The notes under the pieces are model-generated. The model did no database searches. It was not told the origin of the DNA and saw only the letters and a list, made by a program, of their open reading frames with translations. Below are positions 8,286-16,161 of a DNA stretch of 64,000 nucleotides, piece by piece. Within the stretch, counting starts at the first letter, position 1; each line of letters opens with the position of its first letter. The stretch is taken from positions 4,836,001 through 4,900,000 of the forward strand of contig NZ_CP098604.1 of NCBI RefSeq assembly GCF_024499015.1. Reading direction: 5' to 3'. Source of the stretch: Xanthomonas hortorum pv. pelargonii (GTDB lineage: Bacteria > Pseudomonadota > Gammaproteobacteria > Xanthomonadales > Xanthomonadaceae). A program made the position numbers and the translations under genes.

Positions 8286-9443
8286 GGAAGGTCTGAACAA
8301 CGAGGCCTGAGAGTGCGGGATGTCGCGTCGGTCCGGAGAGTCGCGTTTGGATCTTCGGATCTTCCGCTATTTCTGGCACTTTCCTTGGGAATTCCCGGGT
8401 TACAGGCGCACGCTCCCCATGGCAGGCAGTAACTGCTTTCGCTTCATCCACAGATTGGAGAGCGCAAACAAGGTCAGCACGTGTGCGGTGTTCTTGGCCA
8501 GGCCGCGATAGCGGACCTTGGTGTAACCGAACTGGCGCTTGATCACCCGGAACGGATGCTCCACCTTCGCGCGCACGCTGGCCTTGAAGTGTTCCCAACG
8601 CTGTTCCCGAGCACGCTCGCGTTTGTTGCCGATGGCTTTCAGCGTCGAACGCTTGGCGGCAATGAAAAATGCAGCCTTGCAGGTCTGCAGTTCTTCGCGT
8701 TTGTCCGCACCGGTGTAGCCGCTGTCGCCGAACACGCTGTCTTCTTTGCCATGCAGTAATGCGTGCGTCACCGTGACGTCGGCGACATTGGCGGCTGTGC
8801 AATGGACGTGGTGCACCAGCCCGGAAAATTCATCCACGCCGATGTGCGCCTTCATCCCGAAATACCACTGATTGCCCTTCCTGGTCTGATGCATTTCAGG
8901 GTCGCGCGCGTGATCGGCGTTCTTGGTCGAACTGGGTGCAGCGATCAGCGTCGCATCGACGATCGTGCCCGACCGCAGGCTCTGCCCCTTGCGTGCCAGA
9001 TGCGCGTTGACCGCGTCCAGCATCCGCGCGGCAAGGCCATGGGTCTCCAGCAGGCGCCGAAAGTTCAAAATCGTGGTCTCGTCCGGAACGTTGTCCAAGC
9101 CACCGAGCTGGGCAAAGCGCCGCAAGGTCGGAATCTCGTGCAGCGCTTCTTCCATCGCCGGATCGCTCAACGCATACCACTGCTGCAGCAAATGAATCCG
9201 CAACATCGTCGCCAGTGCGTATGGCTGTCGACCAGGGCGTCCCGACACCGGATAGTGCGGTGCGATCAGACCGAGCAAGTGCTGCCACGGAACGACCTGC
9301 TCCATCTCGGCCAGGAAGATCTCCCGGCGGGTCTGCTTGCGCTTGCCCAGGCCTTCAGCGTCGCCGAACGTCAGTTGCATGGATTACTCCTCAACATGAG
9401 GCGGGTAGTGTCGCGTATCTATGGTGCGTTGTTCAGAGGTTCC
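8286..9443 (-). mobile_element. IS5-family element with CTAG target duplication, 1158 bp
   Basis: The termini are GGAAGGTCTGAACAACG (left) and the reverse complement GGAACCTCTGAACAACG (right), matching in 15 of 17 positions. The element is flanked on both sides by CTAG (8282-8285 and 9444-9447), the usual 4-bp target duplication for IS5-subgroup elements. It carries one transposase gene on the minus strand. Removing the element plus one CTAG restores an open toxin frame, so insertion is recent relative to decay of that frame. Confidence 0.92.
8400..9380 (-). CDS. IS5-family transposase
   Basis: This 326-residue transposase has the N-terminal DUF772-type domain (GRPGRQPYALATMLRIHLLQQWYALSDPAMEEAL) and a DDE_Tnp_1 core. 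Catalytic-type segments are SGTIVDATLIAAPSS (D), VFGDSGYTGADKRE (D) and RAKVEHPFRVIKRQFG (E, Y-2-R-3-E-6-K-like). It has full length for the IS5 subgroup and shows no stop or frameshift. It starts with ATG at 9380, 63 bp inside the element's right end. It probably remains functional. Confidence 0.93.
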   Translation of the reverse strand: MQLTFGDAEGLGKRKQTRREIFLAEMEQVVPWQHLLGLIAPHYPVSGRPGRQPYALATMLRIHLLQQWYALSDPAMEEALHEIPTLRRFAQLGGLDNVPDETTILNFRRLLETHGLAARMLDAVNAHLARKGQSLRSGTIVDATLIAAPSSTKNADHARDPEMHQTRKGNQWYFGMKAHIGVDEFSGLVHHVHCTAANVADVTVTHALLHGKEDSVFGDSGYTGADKREELQTCKAAFFIAAKRSTLKAIGNKRERAREQRWEHFKASVRAKVEHPFRVIKRQFGYTKVRYRGLAKNTAHVLTLFALSNLWMKRKQLLPAMGSVRL

Positions 9444-9447
9444 CTAG

Positions 9448-9970
9448 TGCTGGATTGGCCATATCCGCCAATCGCGCAATTAATGCGGAGGTTGCTGCAA
9501 ATAACGCTACGAGAGCAACTTACGCAGCCTCTGATAGTCGTAGCTCAACAACATATTTCAGAGTTGAGGGAGGAGGTGCAGGTAATGCTACGAGTCAGCA
9601 GAGAATTACTCCGAATGCAGATGGCAGCATTACGATTAATCCTGGCTGTTTGGGGCAACTTTGCGTGAGTGTTGGCAATAGTGAGCATGCAGTCTACTAT
9701 CTGACTAATAGGCGGCCTGATGGCTCTGTAGTCGTCTTTGAGGTCGATGACGTGCTTCACAATCAAATTATGGAGTCAGCTGTGCCGCAAAGACCTGTGC
9801 CAGGTATTCCCAGGGATCCTTTGGCTCCTAAGAAAGTGGATCGAAATCAACCAGGTACCGCGTTGGAACTTCCAAGGATGTGGGAGTCTTTGCTTGAAGA
9901 GCATTCTAGCGGAGCTCGCGTTTATTCTCAGTCTGAATTTTTAAAGGAGTTTGGGAATGATTCGAAATAA
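9448..9970 (+). pseudogene. CDI/hemagglutinin-type polymorphic toxin, 3' remnant with toxin tip
   Basis: This continues the interrupted frame of 7670-8285 once the IS5-family element and one CTAG are removed: SAGLAISANRAINAEVAANNATRATYAAS, then a tip to GNDSK-stop at 9970. The tip (QRITPNADGSITINPGCLGQLCVSVGN...YYLTNRRPDGSVVVFEVDD) is about 120 residues and AT-rich, unlike the chromosome around it. I do not recognise its catalytic family. The segment YYLTNRRPDGSVVVFEV could suit an ADP-ribosyltransferase-like fold, but that is a guess. A small gene starts 13 bases before the stop, as toxin/immunity pairs often overlap. Without its own start this piece is probably silent unless rejoined by recombination. 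Confidence 0.7.
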
Positions 9971-10181
9971 TTCTTTGCGTGACGCAATGTGGGATGGAGA
10001 CCTGAATATATGCTTATTTGTTTTTAATGAGGAGGCTATCTGGGTAGTGGATGATAAGGTGAATTATTCCTTAGATGCCGAAAAAGACTATAGGGCCTAT
10101 CTTGAAAGGGGTGACATAACAAATTCTCAGTATGAGGCGGCGTGTAAAGAATTTAGAGGGGGTGTTGCGTCTAGATTCTGA
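9957..10181 (+). CDS. small hypothetical protein, candidate immunity gene
   Basis: This 74-residue acidic protein (MIRNNSLRDAMWDGDLNICLFVFNEEAIWVVDDKVNYSLDAEKDY...) starts at ATG 9957. A good AAAGGAG (9943-9949) sits 7 bases upstream, and the start overlaps the last 14 bases of the toxin remnant. It has no signal peptide or membrane segment. The AT-rich composition matches the toxin tip and the next gene. The position, overlap and small acidic character suit an immunity protein for the preceding tip. I recognise no family, so the function is inferred only from context. Confidence 0.6.
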   Translation: MIRNNSLRDAMWDGDLNICLFVFNEEAIWVVDDKVNYSLDAEKDYRAYLERGDITNSQYEAACKEFRGGVASRF

Positions 10182-10560
10182 AAATTTTGATTATTATTTG
10201 AAGAACACCTCAGCGAAAGTGCTGTCGACAAATGATCTGGGGGAGTTATTTTTCGATAGTGCTTGTGGCACGGGTGATGGTTTGCTGGACGAATTGGAAG
10301 GGCACTATACTTCTGGGCGCGATATATCTGCAGGCCACTTCAAAAGAATTAATATGCTTGCTTCTAGGCTTCCTAGCTTCTATATAAATTTTGACAGGCA
10401 TATTTTTATGCATTTGGACGGTTCTCGGTTTCATGAGGATCTAGCTCATGGCGGCTGGGTTTCAAAACGTGGAGACTTTGAGTTCCTTATTCCGGATTCC
10501 CACCGGTACTGGGTAAGAAAATCGAGAAGCTACTGGAAAGTTAGATTTTTGTCTGGTTAG
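10162..10560 (+). CDS. hypothetical protein, second gene behind the toxin tip
   Basis: This is a 132-residue frame if started at GTG 10162 after TAGAGGG (VLRLDSENFDYYLKNTSAKVLSTNDLGELFFDS...); an ATG at 10132 would add ten residues. Either start overlaps the 3' end of the preceding small gene, suggesting translational coupling. It is AT-rich, soluble, and rich in aromatic and acidic residues (HIFMHLDGSRFHEDLAHGGWVSKRGDFEFLIP). I recognise no family. It may be the immunity protein instead of its neighbour, or part of a two-gene immunity module. It ends 20 bp before a probable IS terminus. Confidence 0.55.
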   Translation: MLRLDSENFDYYLKNTSAKVLSTNDLGELFFDSACGTGDGLLDELEGHYTSGRDISAGHFKRINMLASRLPSFYINFDRHIFMHLDGSRFHEDLAHGGWVSKRGDFEFLIPDSHRYWVRKSRSYWKVRFLSG

Positions 10561-10579
10561 GGGCGACGTCCCCCAACTT

Positions 10580-10971
10580 TGAGTAGCGCCCTAGTTTGGA
10601 GTCCAATTCCCTACCCCAAGGAGATTGGACGTGAAGAGGCGTTTTTCCGAAGAACAGATCATCGGCTTCCTGCGCGAAGCCGAAGCGGGCGTGGCGATGA
10701 AGGACCTATGCCGGCGCCATGGCTTCAGTGAGGCCTCGTACTACATGTGGCGCAGCAAGTTCGGCGGGATGAGCGTGCCCGATGCCAAACGGCTCAAGGA
10801 CCTGGAGGCCGAGAACGCGCGGCTGAAGAAGTTGCTGGCCGAGCAGGTGTTCGAGAACGACCTGATCAAGGATGCGCTGCGAAAAAGGTGGTGAGCGCAC
10901 CGGCGCGTCATGCGCTGGTGCGCGAGTGGATTGGGTGCGGTGCCAGCGAGCGCCGGGCCTTGATAGTCGCC
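10580..10971 (+). mobile_element. truncated IS3-family (IS476-like) element
   Basis: An intact orfA and only the first about 27 codons of orfB remain; the rest of the element and its right end are missing. TGAGTAGCGCCC at 10580 is a possible left end (TG start), but no partner end exists to confirm it. After about 10971 the sequence no longer reads as transposase. The junction marks the right edge of the accessory island next to tspO. Confidence 0.65.
10631..10894 (+). CDS. IS3-family transposase OrfA (IS476-like)
   Basis: The GTG start at 10631 follows CCAAGGAGATTGGAC. The 87-residue product (MKRRFSEEQIIGFLREAEAGVAMKDLCRRHGFSEASYYMWRSKFGG) is a complete IS407-group OrfA with helix-turn-helix and C-terminal coiled coil (LKDLEAENARLKKLLAEQ), ending KRW-stop at 10894. 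It is related to, but clearly distinct from, the OrfA at 6545. The partner orfB is truncated, so the protein has no local catalytic subunit. Confidence 0.82.
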   Translation: MKRRFSEEQIIGFLREAEAGVAMKDLCRRHGFSEASYYMWRSKFGGMSVPDAKRLKDLEAENARLKKLLAEQVFENDLIKDALRKRW

Positions 10972-11031
10972 GCTCTGTTTGCATCGACTGGACGGTCTAT
11001 GTGGCAGCGTGCCCGACATTCGGATGCCTGA
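10891..11031 (+). pseudogene. IS3-family OrfB fragment
   Basis: GTG at 10891 overlaps the orfA stop and opens a frame VSAPARHALVREWIGCGASERRALIV, the N-terminus of an IS476-like OrfB. After about residue 27 (near 10971) the reading frame continues into unrelated DNA (AALFASTGRSMWQRARHSDA) and stops at 11031. The integrase core is missing entirely. Confidence 0.65.
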
Positions 11032-11071
11032 ATAGCATGCTCTCACTCGCTAGCTCTGTATGGAGATGTCG

Positions 11072-11560
11072 ATGACGAAGAAATCGCAGTGGTTTGGACT
11101 GCTGGGGTGGTTGGTGCTGTGCTATCTGGTCGCTGCCCTGGGAGCGGCGGCTTCGATCAAAGCGGCGAGCTTCTACGCTGAGTTGCAGCGGCCGGCGTGG
11201 GCGCCGCCCGGGTGGTTGTTCGGGCCGGTGTGGACCACGTTGTACGGGATGATGGCGGTGTCGGCGTGGTTGGTCTGGCGGCGCGGTGGGTGGAACAGTA
11301 CGCGTGGGGCGCTGAGTCTGTTCGTGCTGCAGTTGGGGTTGAACGGGTTGTGGAGCTGGTTGTTCTTTGCCTGGCACATGGGCGCCTGGGCGTTTGTCGA
11401 TATCGTGGCGCTGTGGGTGGCGTTGGTGCTGACGATCGTAGCGTTCGCCAAGTGGCAGCGGGTTGCTGCGTGGTTGTTGGTTCCATATCTGCTATGGGTA
11501 AGTTTTGCGGCGGCGTTGAACTATTCGGTGTGGCAGCTCAATCCTCAGGTGCTTGGCTAA
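11072..11560 (+). CDS. tspO: TspO/MBR-family membrane protein
   Basis: This 162-residue protein has five predicted membrane helices. It shows TspO hallmarks: GAAASIKAASFYAELQRPAWAPPGWLFGPVWTTLYGMMAVSAWLVW (loop 1 and helix 2) and ALNYSVWQLN near the end. TspO proteins bind porphyrins and are linked to tetrapyrrole, oxidative-stress and carotenoid-related regulation (family knowledge). ATG 11072 is chosen because GGAG lies 6 bases upstream; two upstream in-frame ATGs (11060, 11066) lack spacing. It stands alone between the accessory island and the threonine operon leader. Confidence 0.9.
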   Translation: MTKKSQWFGLLGWLVLCYLVAALGAAASIKAASFYAELQRPAWAPPGWLFGPVWTTLYGMMAVSAWLVWRRGGWNSTRGALSLFVLQLGLNGLWSWLFFAWHMGAWAFVDIVALWVALVLTIVAFAKWQRVAAWLLVPYLLWVSFAAALNYSVWQLNPQVLG

Positions 11561-11820
11561 GGCCTGCATGGATCAAAGTGGCTGATGCACTTCTGCGTTC
11601 GGCGCGAGATGGGTGCGCGGCCGCTAGGCGGAATCAGCCGAATACGACCTCGTCTGGCACCAGGTCTCCGCTACAGGATGCTGCGCAAGCAACGCTTGGC
11701 CCAGCGCATTAAAAGTTTCCATAGCAATCAATCGCTTGTGGCTGCGTCGCTTAAATCTTTGTCCTGCAAGGCTTTCTGTACAGGCGCGCAGCCGCGCAGG
11801 GCTGGCGTAATACGCAGTGC
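11561..11820. other. intergenic region between tspO and the threonine leader
   Basis: No open frame with convincing features and no clear repeat is seen in this stretch. It must hold the 3' end of the tspO transcript and upstream regulatory DNA of the thr operon, but I find no strong T-tailed terminator. Confidence 0.4.
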
Positions 11821-11826
11821 TTGACA
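11821..11826 (+). promoter_or_regulatory. -35-like TTGACA upstream of the thr leader peptide
   Basis: A perfect TTGACA lies 31 bp before the leader-peptide ATG. No good -10 hexamer is seen 16-18 bp downstream (best is GTCTTT at 11844). If that position is used, transcription would begin at or just before the ATG and the leader peptide would be translated from an almost leaderless mRNA. This is inference. Confidence 0.35.
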
Positions 11827-11856
11827 GCCTTTGGTCTGGTGATGTCTTTTGCATAC

Positions 11857-11988
11857 ATGCCTAACGCTTCCGCCATCGCATCGCTCCTTTGCCAGCCGCA
11901 GCTGCGGCCGGGTGCGGGCGTGGCCGGCATTAGCACCACCATTACCACCGCCACCATTCGCCCGGTGCGGTCCGTCGTCTTCGCGTAA
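11857..11988 (+). CDS. thrL: threonine operon leader peptide (attenuation)
   Basis: This 43-codon frame starts at ATG 11857 and ends at TAA 11986. Its core is GISTTITTATIRPVRSVV, encoded at 11926-11979, with five Thr and three Ile codons in a ten-codon stretch. That is the same logic as the enterobacterial thrL peptide (ISTTITTTITITT). It lies 94 bp before thrA and directly upstream of mutually exclusive hairpins. Ribosome stalling at the ACC/ATT codons when charged tRNA-Thr or tRNA-Ile is scarce would favour read-through into thrA. No strong ribosome-binding site precedes the ATG; an in-frame GTG at 11920 is an alternative start. The Thr/Ile-rich core and position make the assignment convincing. 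Confidence 0.8.
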   Translation: MPNASAIASLLCQPQLRPGAGVAGISTTITTATIRPVRSVVFA

Positions 11989-12004
11989 TTTCCGAAAACA
12001 ACGG

Positions 12005-12040
12005 CCCCGCACCCGGATCAGGATGCGGGGGTCTCCCTCT
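12005..12040 (+). terminator. thr attenuator hairpin
   Basis: The arms CCCCGCA (12005-12011) and TGCGGGG (12024-12030) pair perfectly and are followed by a pyrimidine-rich GTCTCCCTCTCTC tract. The left arm overlaps CCGCACC (12007-12013), which can instead pair with GGTGCGG at 11964-11970 just after the Thr codons. CCGCACCCGG (12007-12016) is also a perfect complement of CCGGGTGCGG at 11908-11917. These are the alternative pairings expected of an attenuator. Confidence 0.7.
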
Positions 12041-12081
12041 CTCACCTGAAGCGGACGGGGCCTCCCAAACGAGGTCTGTCG

Positions 12082-14589
12082 ATGTCATCGCTTGCTGTTT
12101 CGCTCGAACCCGCTGCAGTTCCCGCGTCCTCTGCGCGCACCGTTGTGCACAAATTCGGTGGCACGTCGGTGGCCGATGCCGAGCGCTACCGGCATGTGGC
12201 GCAGCTGTTGCTTGCCCGCGAGGAGACTGTGCAGGTCACCGTGGTGTCGGCGATGAAGGGCGTGACCGATGCACTGATCGAACTGGCCGAACTGGCAGCG
12301 CACAACCGCCCCGAGTGGCGCGAGCGCTGGCATGAAACGCGGGCGCGCCATCGCGGTGCGGCGGTGGCGTTGCTGGGCGAACATTCCGGGCCCACGGTGG
12401 AGTGGTTGGACGAGCGCTTCGAGCATCTGTCGCAGATCCTTGGTGCATTGGCGGTGATCGGCGAGCTGCCGCGCGAAGTGCTCGATCGTATGCAAGGGTT
12501 GGGTGAGGTGTATTCGGCGCAATTGCTTGGCGATCACTTTCGCGCGCTTGGCGAAGACTGTGCAGTGCTGGATGCGCGCGATGTGCTGGTGGTCAATCGC
12601 GGCGAACTCGGCGTGGATGTGGATTGGGATGTCAGCGCGCAGCGCTTGCAGACCTGGCGCCAGGCGCATCCGCAGACACGCGTTGTGGTCACCGGGTTTG
12701 TGGCGCGCGACCGCGCCGATCGCATCACCACGTTGGGGCGCAACGGCAGCGATTATTCCGGTGCGATCTTCGCGGCCTTGTTCGATGCCGATGAGTTGCA
12801 TATCTGGACCGATGTGGATGGCGTGCTCTCGGCCGATCCGCGCGTGGTGCCAGAAGCGGTTCAGCTGGAAACGCTGAGCTACGACGAGGCCTGCGAACTG
12901 GCGTATTTTGGCGCGAAGGTGGTGCATCCGCAGACGATGTCGCCGGCGATCGAGCGCGGGCTGCCGATCATCATCCGCAACACCTTTCAGCCCGAACATC
13001 CGGGCACGCGCATCACCGCAAGCAGCAAGGTGAGCGGGCCGATCAAGGGGCTGACCTTGAGCCCGGATCTGGCGGTGCTCAATCTGGAGGGCACCGGCCT
13101 GATCGGTGTGCCGGGCACGGCCGAGCGGGTGTTTGCGGCGCTGCGCGTGGCGCAGGTCTCGGTGGTGATGATCTCGCAGGGCTCGTCGGAGCATTCGATC
13201 TGTTGCGTGGTCAAGCAGCATGAGTCAGAGCGTGCGCGCAATGCCTTGTTGCAGGCCTTTGCGCACGAACTCACGGTTGGCCAGGTGCAGCGCGTGCAGC
13301 TGACTACCGGCATCAGTGTGCTGGCCGCGGTAGGCGATGGCATGGCTGGGCAACCGGGTGTGGCGGCGCGCTTGTTCGAGTCGTTGGGGCGTGCGCAGGT
13401 CAATATCCTGGCGATCGCGCAAGGCTCGTCCGAGCGCAATATCTCGGTGGCGATCGATGCGGCGCATGCGACCAAGGCCTTGCGTGCGGCGCATGCGGGC
13501 TTCTGGTTGTCGCCGCAAACCTTCTCGGTGGGCGTGATCGGGCCGGGCAACGTGGGCGCGGCGTTGCTGGATCAACTGCGCATTGCGCAGCCGCAATTGC
13601 TGGGCAAGGCCAACATCGATCTGCGCCTGCGCGCAGTGGTTTCGCGCGGCCGCATGTTGCTCGACGAGCGCGGCCTGGTCGGCAACTGGCGCGATGCGTT
13701 TGCCTCTGCAGCCACTGCCACTGATCTGGAACAGTTCACCACGCATCTGCTGTCTGCACATCTGCCGCATACGGTGATCATCGATTGCAGCGGCAGCGCG
13801 GAAGTGGCCGACCGCTATGCGGAGTGGTTGGCCGCCGGCATCCATGTGGTGACGCCGAACAAACAGGCCGGCTCCGGCCCGTTGCAGCGCTATCAGGCCA
13901 TCCGTGCGGCGGCCGATGCCAGCGGTGCGCGTTTCCGTTACGAAGCCACCGTGGGCGCGGGGCTGCCGGTGATCACCACGCTGCGCGATCTGGTCGATAC
14001 CGGCGATACGGTGACCTCGATCGAAGGCATCTTTTCGGGCACGCTGGCCTGGTTGTTCAACAAATACGATGGCAGCGTGCCGTTCGCCGAATTGGTGACG
14101 CAGGCGCGCGGCATGGGCTATACCGAACCTGATCCGCGCGACGATCTGTCCGGCGTGGATGTGGCGCGCAAGCTGGTGATCCTAGCGCGCGAAGCCGGGC
14201 GCGAGATCAGCCTGGAGGACGTGCAGGTCGAGAGCCTGGTGCCCGAAGCATTGCGCCAGGCCAGCGTGGACGATTTCATAGCGCGCCTGCATGAAGTGGA
14301 TGCCACGTTCGCACAGCGCCTGGCCGATGCGCGTGCACGCGGCAATGTGCTGCGTTACGTCGCGCAGCTGCCGCCGGATCGTGCGCCTAGCGTGGGTCTG
14401 GTCGAGCTGCCGGCCGATCACGCGTTCGCCAATCTGCGTCTGACCGACAACGTGGTGCAGTTCACCACGCGCCGCTACTGCGAGAACCCGTTGGTGGTGC
14501 AGGGACCGGGCGCGGGGCCGGAAGTCACTGCGGCAGGCGTGTTCGCTGACCTGCTGCGGGTGGCGGCGGGCGAGGGGGCGCGGTTGTGA
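12082..14589 (+). CDS. thrA: bifunctional aspartate kinase / homoserine dehydrogenase
   Basis: This 835-residue fusion catalyses the first and third steps of threonine synthesis. They are ATP-dependent phosphorylation of aspartate and NAD(P)H reduction of aspartate semialdehyde to homoserine. The N-terminal kinase shows [15 protein letters not shown] (about residue 23) and [18 protein letters not shown]. Two ACT-like regulatory segments follow (about residues 330-460). The dehydrogenase starts at [19 protein letters not shown] (about 478), with [11 protein letters not shown] and [16 protein letters not shown] later. Threonine feedback through the ACT region is expected from the family. A GAGG lies about 8 bases before ATG 12082. 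The attenuation leader precedes it and thrB overlaps its stop. Confidence 0.96.
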   Translation: MSSLAVSLEPAAVPASSARTVVHKFGGTSVADAERYRHVAQLLLAREETVQVTVVSAMKGVTDALIELAELAAHNRPEWRERWHETRARHRGAAVALLGEHSGPTVEWLDERFEHLSQILGALAVIGELPREVLDRMQGLGEVYSAQLLGDHFRALGEDCAVLDARDVLVVNRGELGVDVDWDVSAQRLQTWRQAHPQTRVVVTGFVARDRADRITTLGRNGSDYSGAIFAALFDADELHIWTDVDGVLSADPRVVPEAVQLETLSYDEACELAYFGAKVVHPQTMSPAIERGLPIIIRNTFQPEHPGTRITASSKVSGPIKGLTLSPDLAVLNLEGTGLIGVPGTAERVFAALRVAQVSVVMISQGSSEHSICCVVKQHESERARNALLQAFAHELTVGQVQRVQLTTGISVLAAVGDGMAGQPGVAARLFESLGRAQVNILAIAQGSSERNISVAIDAAHATKALRAAHAGFWLSPQTFSVGVIGPGNVGAALLDQLRIAQPQLLGKANIDLRLRAVVSRGRMLLDERGLVGNWRDAFASAATATDLEQFTTHLLSAHLPHTVIIDCSGSAEVADRYAEWLAAGIHVVTPNKQAGSGPLQRYQAIRAAADASGARFRYEATVGAGLPVITTLRDLVDTGDTVTSIEGIFSGTLAWLFNKYDGSVPFAELVTQARGMGYTEPDPRDDLSGVDVARKLVILAREAGREISLEDVQVESLVPEALRQASVDDFIARLHEVDATFAQRLADARARGNVLRYVAQLPPDRAPSVGLVELPADHAFANLRLTDNVVQFTTRRYCENPLVVQGPGAGPEVTAAGVFADLLRVAAGEGARL

Positions 14590-15599
14590 ATCAGGCGGTT
14601 GCAAACCAGGCGGCTGTAAATCAAACGGCGCTAAATCAGACAACCGAAGCGAATCACGTGGCGACCGCGACACAGGGCCTGCACGAAGCACGCGCCTTCG
14701 CACCGGCTTCGGTGGCGAATGTGGCAATAGGATTCGATCTGCTCGGTTATCCCATCGACGGCGTCGGCGACACCGTCACGGTGCGGCGCATCGACGAGCC
14801 ACTGGTGCGTATCGCTGCCATCCGCGGCACCACCGTCGCCTTGCCACTGGATGCCGAACGCAACACGGCGGGCGCGGCGTTGATCTCGTTGCGTGCGGCA
14901 TTGGCGCTGCCATTCGGCTTCGAGATAGAGATCGACAAAGGCATCGCCTTGAGTTCGGGCATGGGCGGCTCGGCTGCATCGTGCGTAGCGGCTATGGTTG
15001 CCGCCAACGCGCTGCTGGATGCGCCGCTGCGCAACGAGCAGCTCTACCAGTACGCACTCGATGGCGAGGCGGTGGCCAGCGGTAGCCGCCATGGCGACAA
15101 CCTGGGGCCGCTGTTTTTAGGCGGCCTGGTGTTGTGCACGTTGGAGCGGCTGGTGCCGATCAGCGTGCCGGCCGCGTGGCATAGCCTGCTGGTGCATCCG
15201 GACGCGGTGTTGGAAACCCGCCGCGCGCGTGAAGCCTTGGCCGGCGACTATCAATTACGCGAGTTCGTCGCGCAGAGCACCAACCTGGCGTTGGTGTTGG
15301 CTGGCTGCCATGCCGGCGATGCGGGCCTGGTGCGCGCAGGCTTGCGCGATGTGTTGATCGAGCCACGCCGCGCGCCGTTGATCGCCGGGTTCGCGGCTGC
15401 CAAGCAAGCTGCGCTGGATCACGATGCACTGGGTGCCAGCATTTCCGGCGCCGGCCCCAGTGTGTTCGCCTGGTTCGAATCGCGCGCGGCCGCCGACGCT
15501 GCGGCCGCATCGGTGAAGGCTGCATTCGCAGACGTTGGCCTGGATAGCCAGCACTGGGTGTCTCCGATCGCCAGCCCGGCCGCGCGGTTGCTCGCATGA
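14586..15599 (+). CDS. thrB: homoserine kinase
   Basis: This GHMP-family kinase (337 residues) phosphorylates homoserine to O-phosphohomoserine for ThrC. The GHMP motifs are [17 protein letters not shown], the ATP loop [18 protein letters not shown] (about residue 120) and the C-terminal [18 protein letters not shown] 14586 overlaps the thrA stop by 4 bp, indicating translational coupling. The first about 22 residues ([23 protein letters not shown]) are a low-complexity extension encoded by a degenerate 12-bp repeat and lie outside the kinase fold. A later GTG at 14658 would give a start closer to the family norm. Confidence 0.95.
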   Translation: MNQAVANQAAVNQTALNQTTEANHVATATQGLHEARAFAPASVANVAIGFDLLGYPIDGVGDTVTVRRIDEPLVRIAAIRGTTVALPLDAERNTAGAALISLRAALALPFGFEIEIDKGIALSSGMGGSAASCVAAMVAANALLDAPLRNEQLYQYALDGEAVASGSRHGDNLGPLFLGGLVLCTLERLVPISVPAAWHSLLVHPDAVLETRRAREALAGDYQLREFVAQSTNLALVLAGCHAGDAGLVRAGLRDVLIEPRRAPLIAGFAAAKQAALDHDALGASISGAGPSVFAWFESRAAADAAAASVKAAFADVGLDSQHWVSPIASPAARLLA

Positions 15600-15673
15600 G
15601 TCGGCGCGCGCATGCGGTACTCGACCAATCACGCTTGCAGTGCACGCATGCCGTGCAACCTGCGACGCAGCAT

Positions 15674-15988
15674 TCAACCGACCACGACCTCGCTGATCTG
15701 CATCACCGGCGCAAGATCGGTGTAGTTGGGGATGTCGCCCAGGATTTCCTCGGCATGCGGCCCGAAACTGGCGCCGAAGGCCTCCACCGAGTCACAAAAA
15801 ATGTGGCACATGCCGATGTAGGGCGGGGTGCTGCCCGGCTCGCCGCCACTGATGCCTTTATCCACCGTGTAACTGAGGCAAGCCGCGCCCATCCGTGCGC
15901 TCACCAGCGGCATGTGGGTGTCGCGGTAGTAGGCGTGGTCGAAGCGGGCGCCGTCGCGGTACGGGTACATCACGCTGACCTTGATCAT
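15674..15988 (-). CDS. EthD-family / dimeric alpha-beta barrel protein
   Basis: This 104-residue protein (MIKVSVMYPYRDGARFDHAYYRDTHMPLVSARMGA...) matches the EthD-type dimeric ferredoxin-like fold, with the characteristic 'FDHAYYRDTHMPL' helix and 'YIGMCHIFCDSVEAFGASFG'. EthD proteins are small, often of unknown substrate. ATG 15988 is preceded by GGAGCAGGCAG. It sits on the opposite strand between thrB and thrC, so the threonine genes are split into thrAB and a separately started thrC. Confidence 0.8.
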   Translation of the reverse strand: MIKVSVMYPYRDGARFDHAYYRDTHMPLVSARMGAACLSYTVDKGISGGEPGSTPPYIGMCHIFCDSVEAFGASFGPHAEEILGDIPNYTDLAPVMQISEVVVG

Positions 15989-16161
15989 CTGCCTGCTCCA
16001 CGGAAAGGTGCCCGCAGCATAGCGCCGTGGCGCTGGCGGTGGATGACCATCTGGCCGGATGCGGCCGGGGCACCGACATCGGCCCAACCGCCAATCCCGG
16101 TCTCCGCGTTCTCGGGCAATGCCGCGTTGCCCACCTCGTTCTCGCTTTGTCTGGAGTCACC

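Noticed and set aside
8011..8802. Minus-strand frame spanning the toxin remnant and the IS5-family element
   Set aside because: It crosses the IS boundary and overlaps the real transposase in another frame.
11849..12049. Plus-strand 66-codon frame in the thr leader region
   Set aside because: The Thr/Ile-rich peptide lies in a different frame (11857-11988) that fits attenuation; this one has no such logic.
12085..13221. 378-codon minus-strand open frame opposite thrA
   Set aside because: It is His/Arg/Gln-rich out-of-frame sequence typical of antisense reading in high-GC genes.
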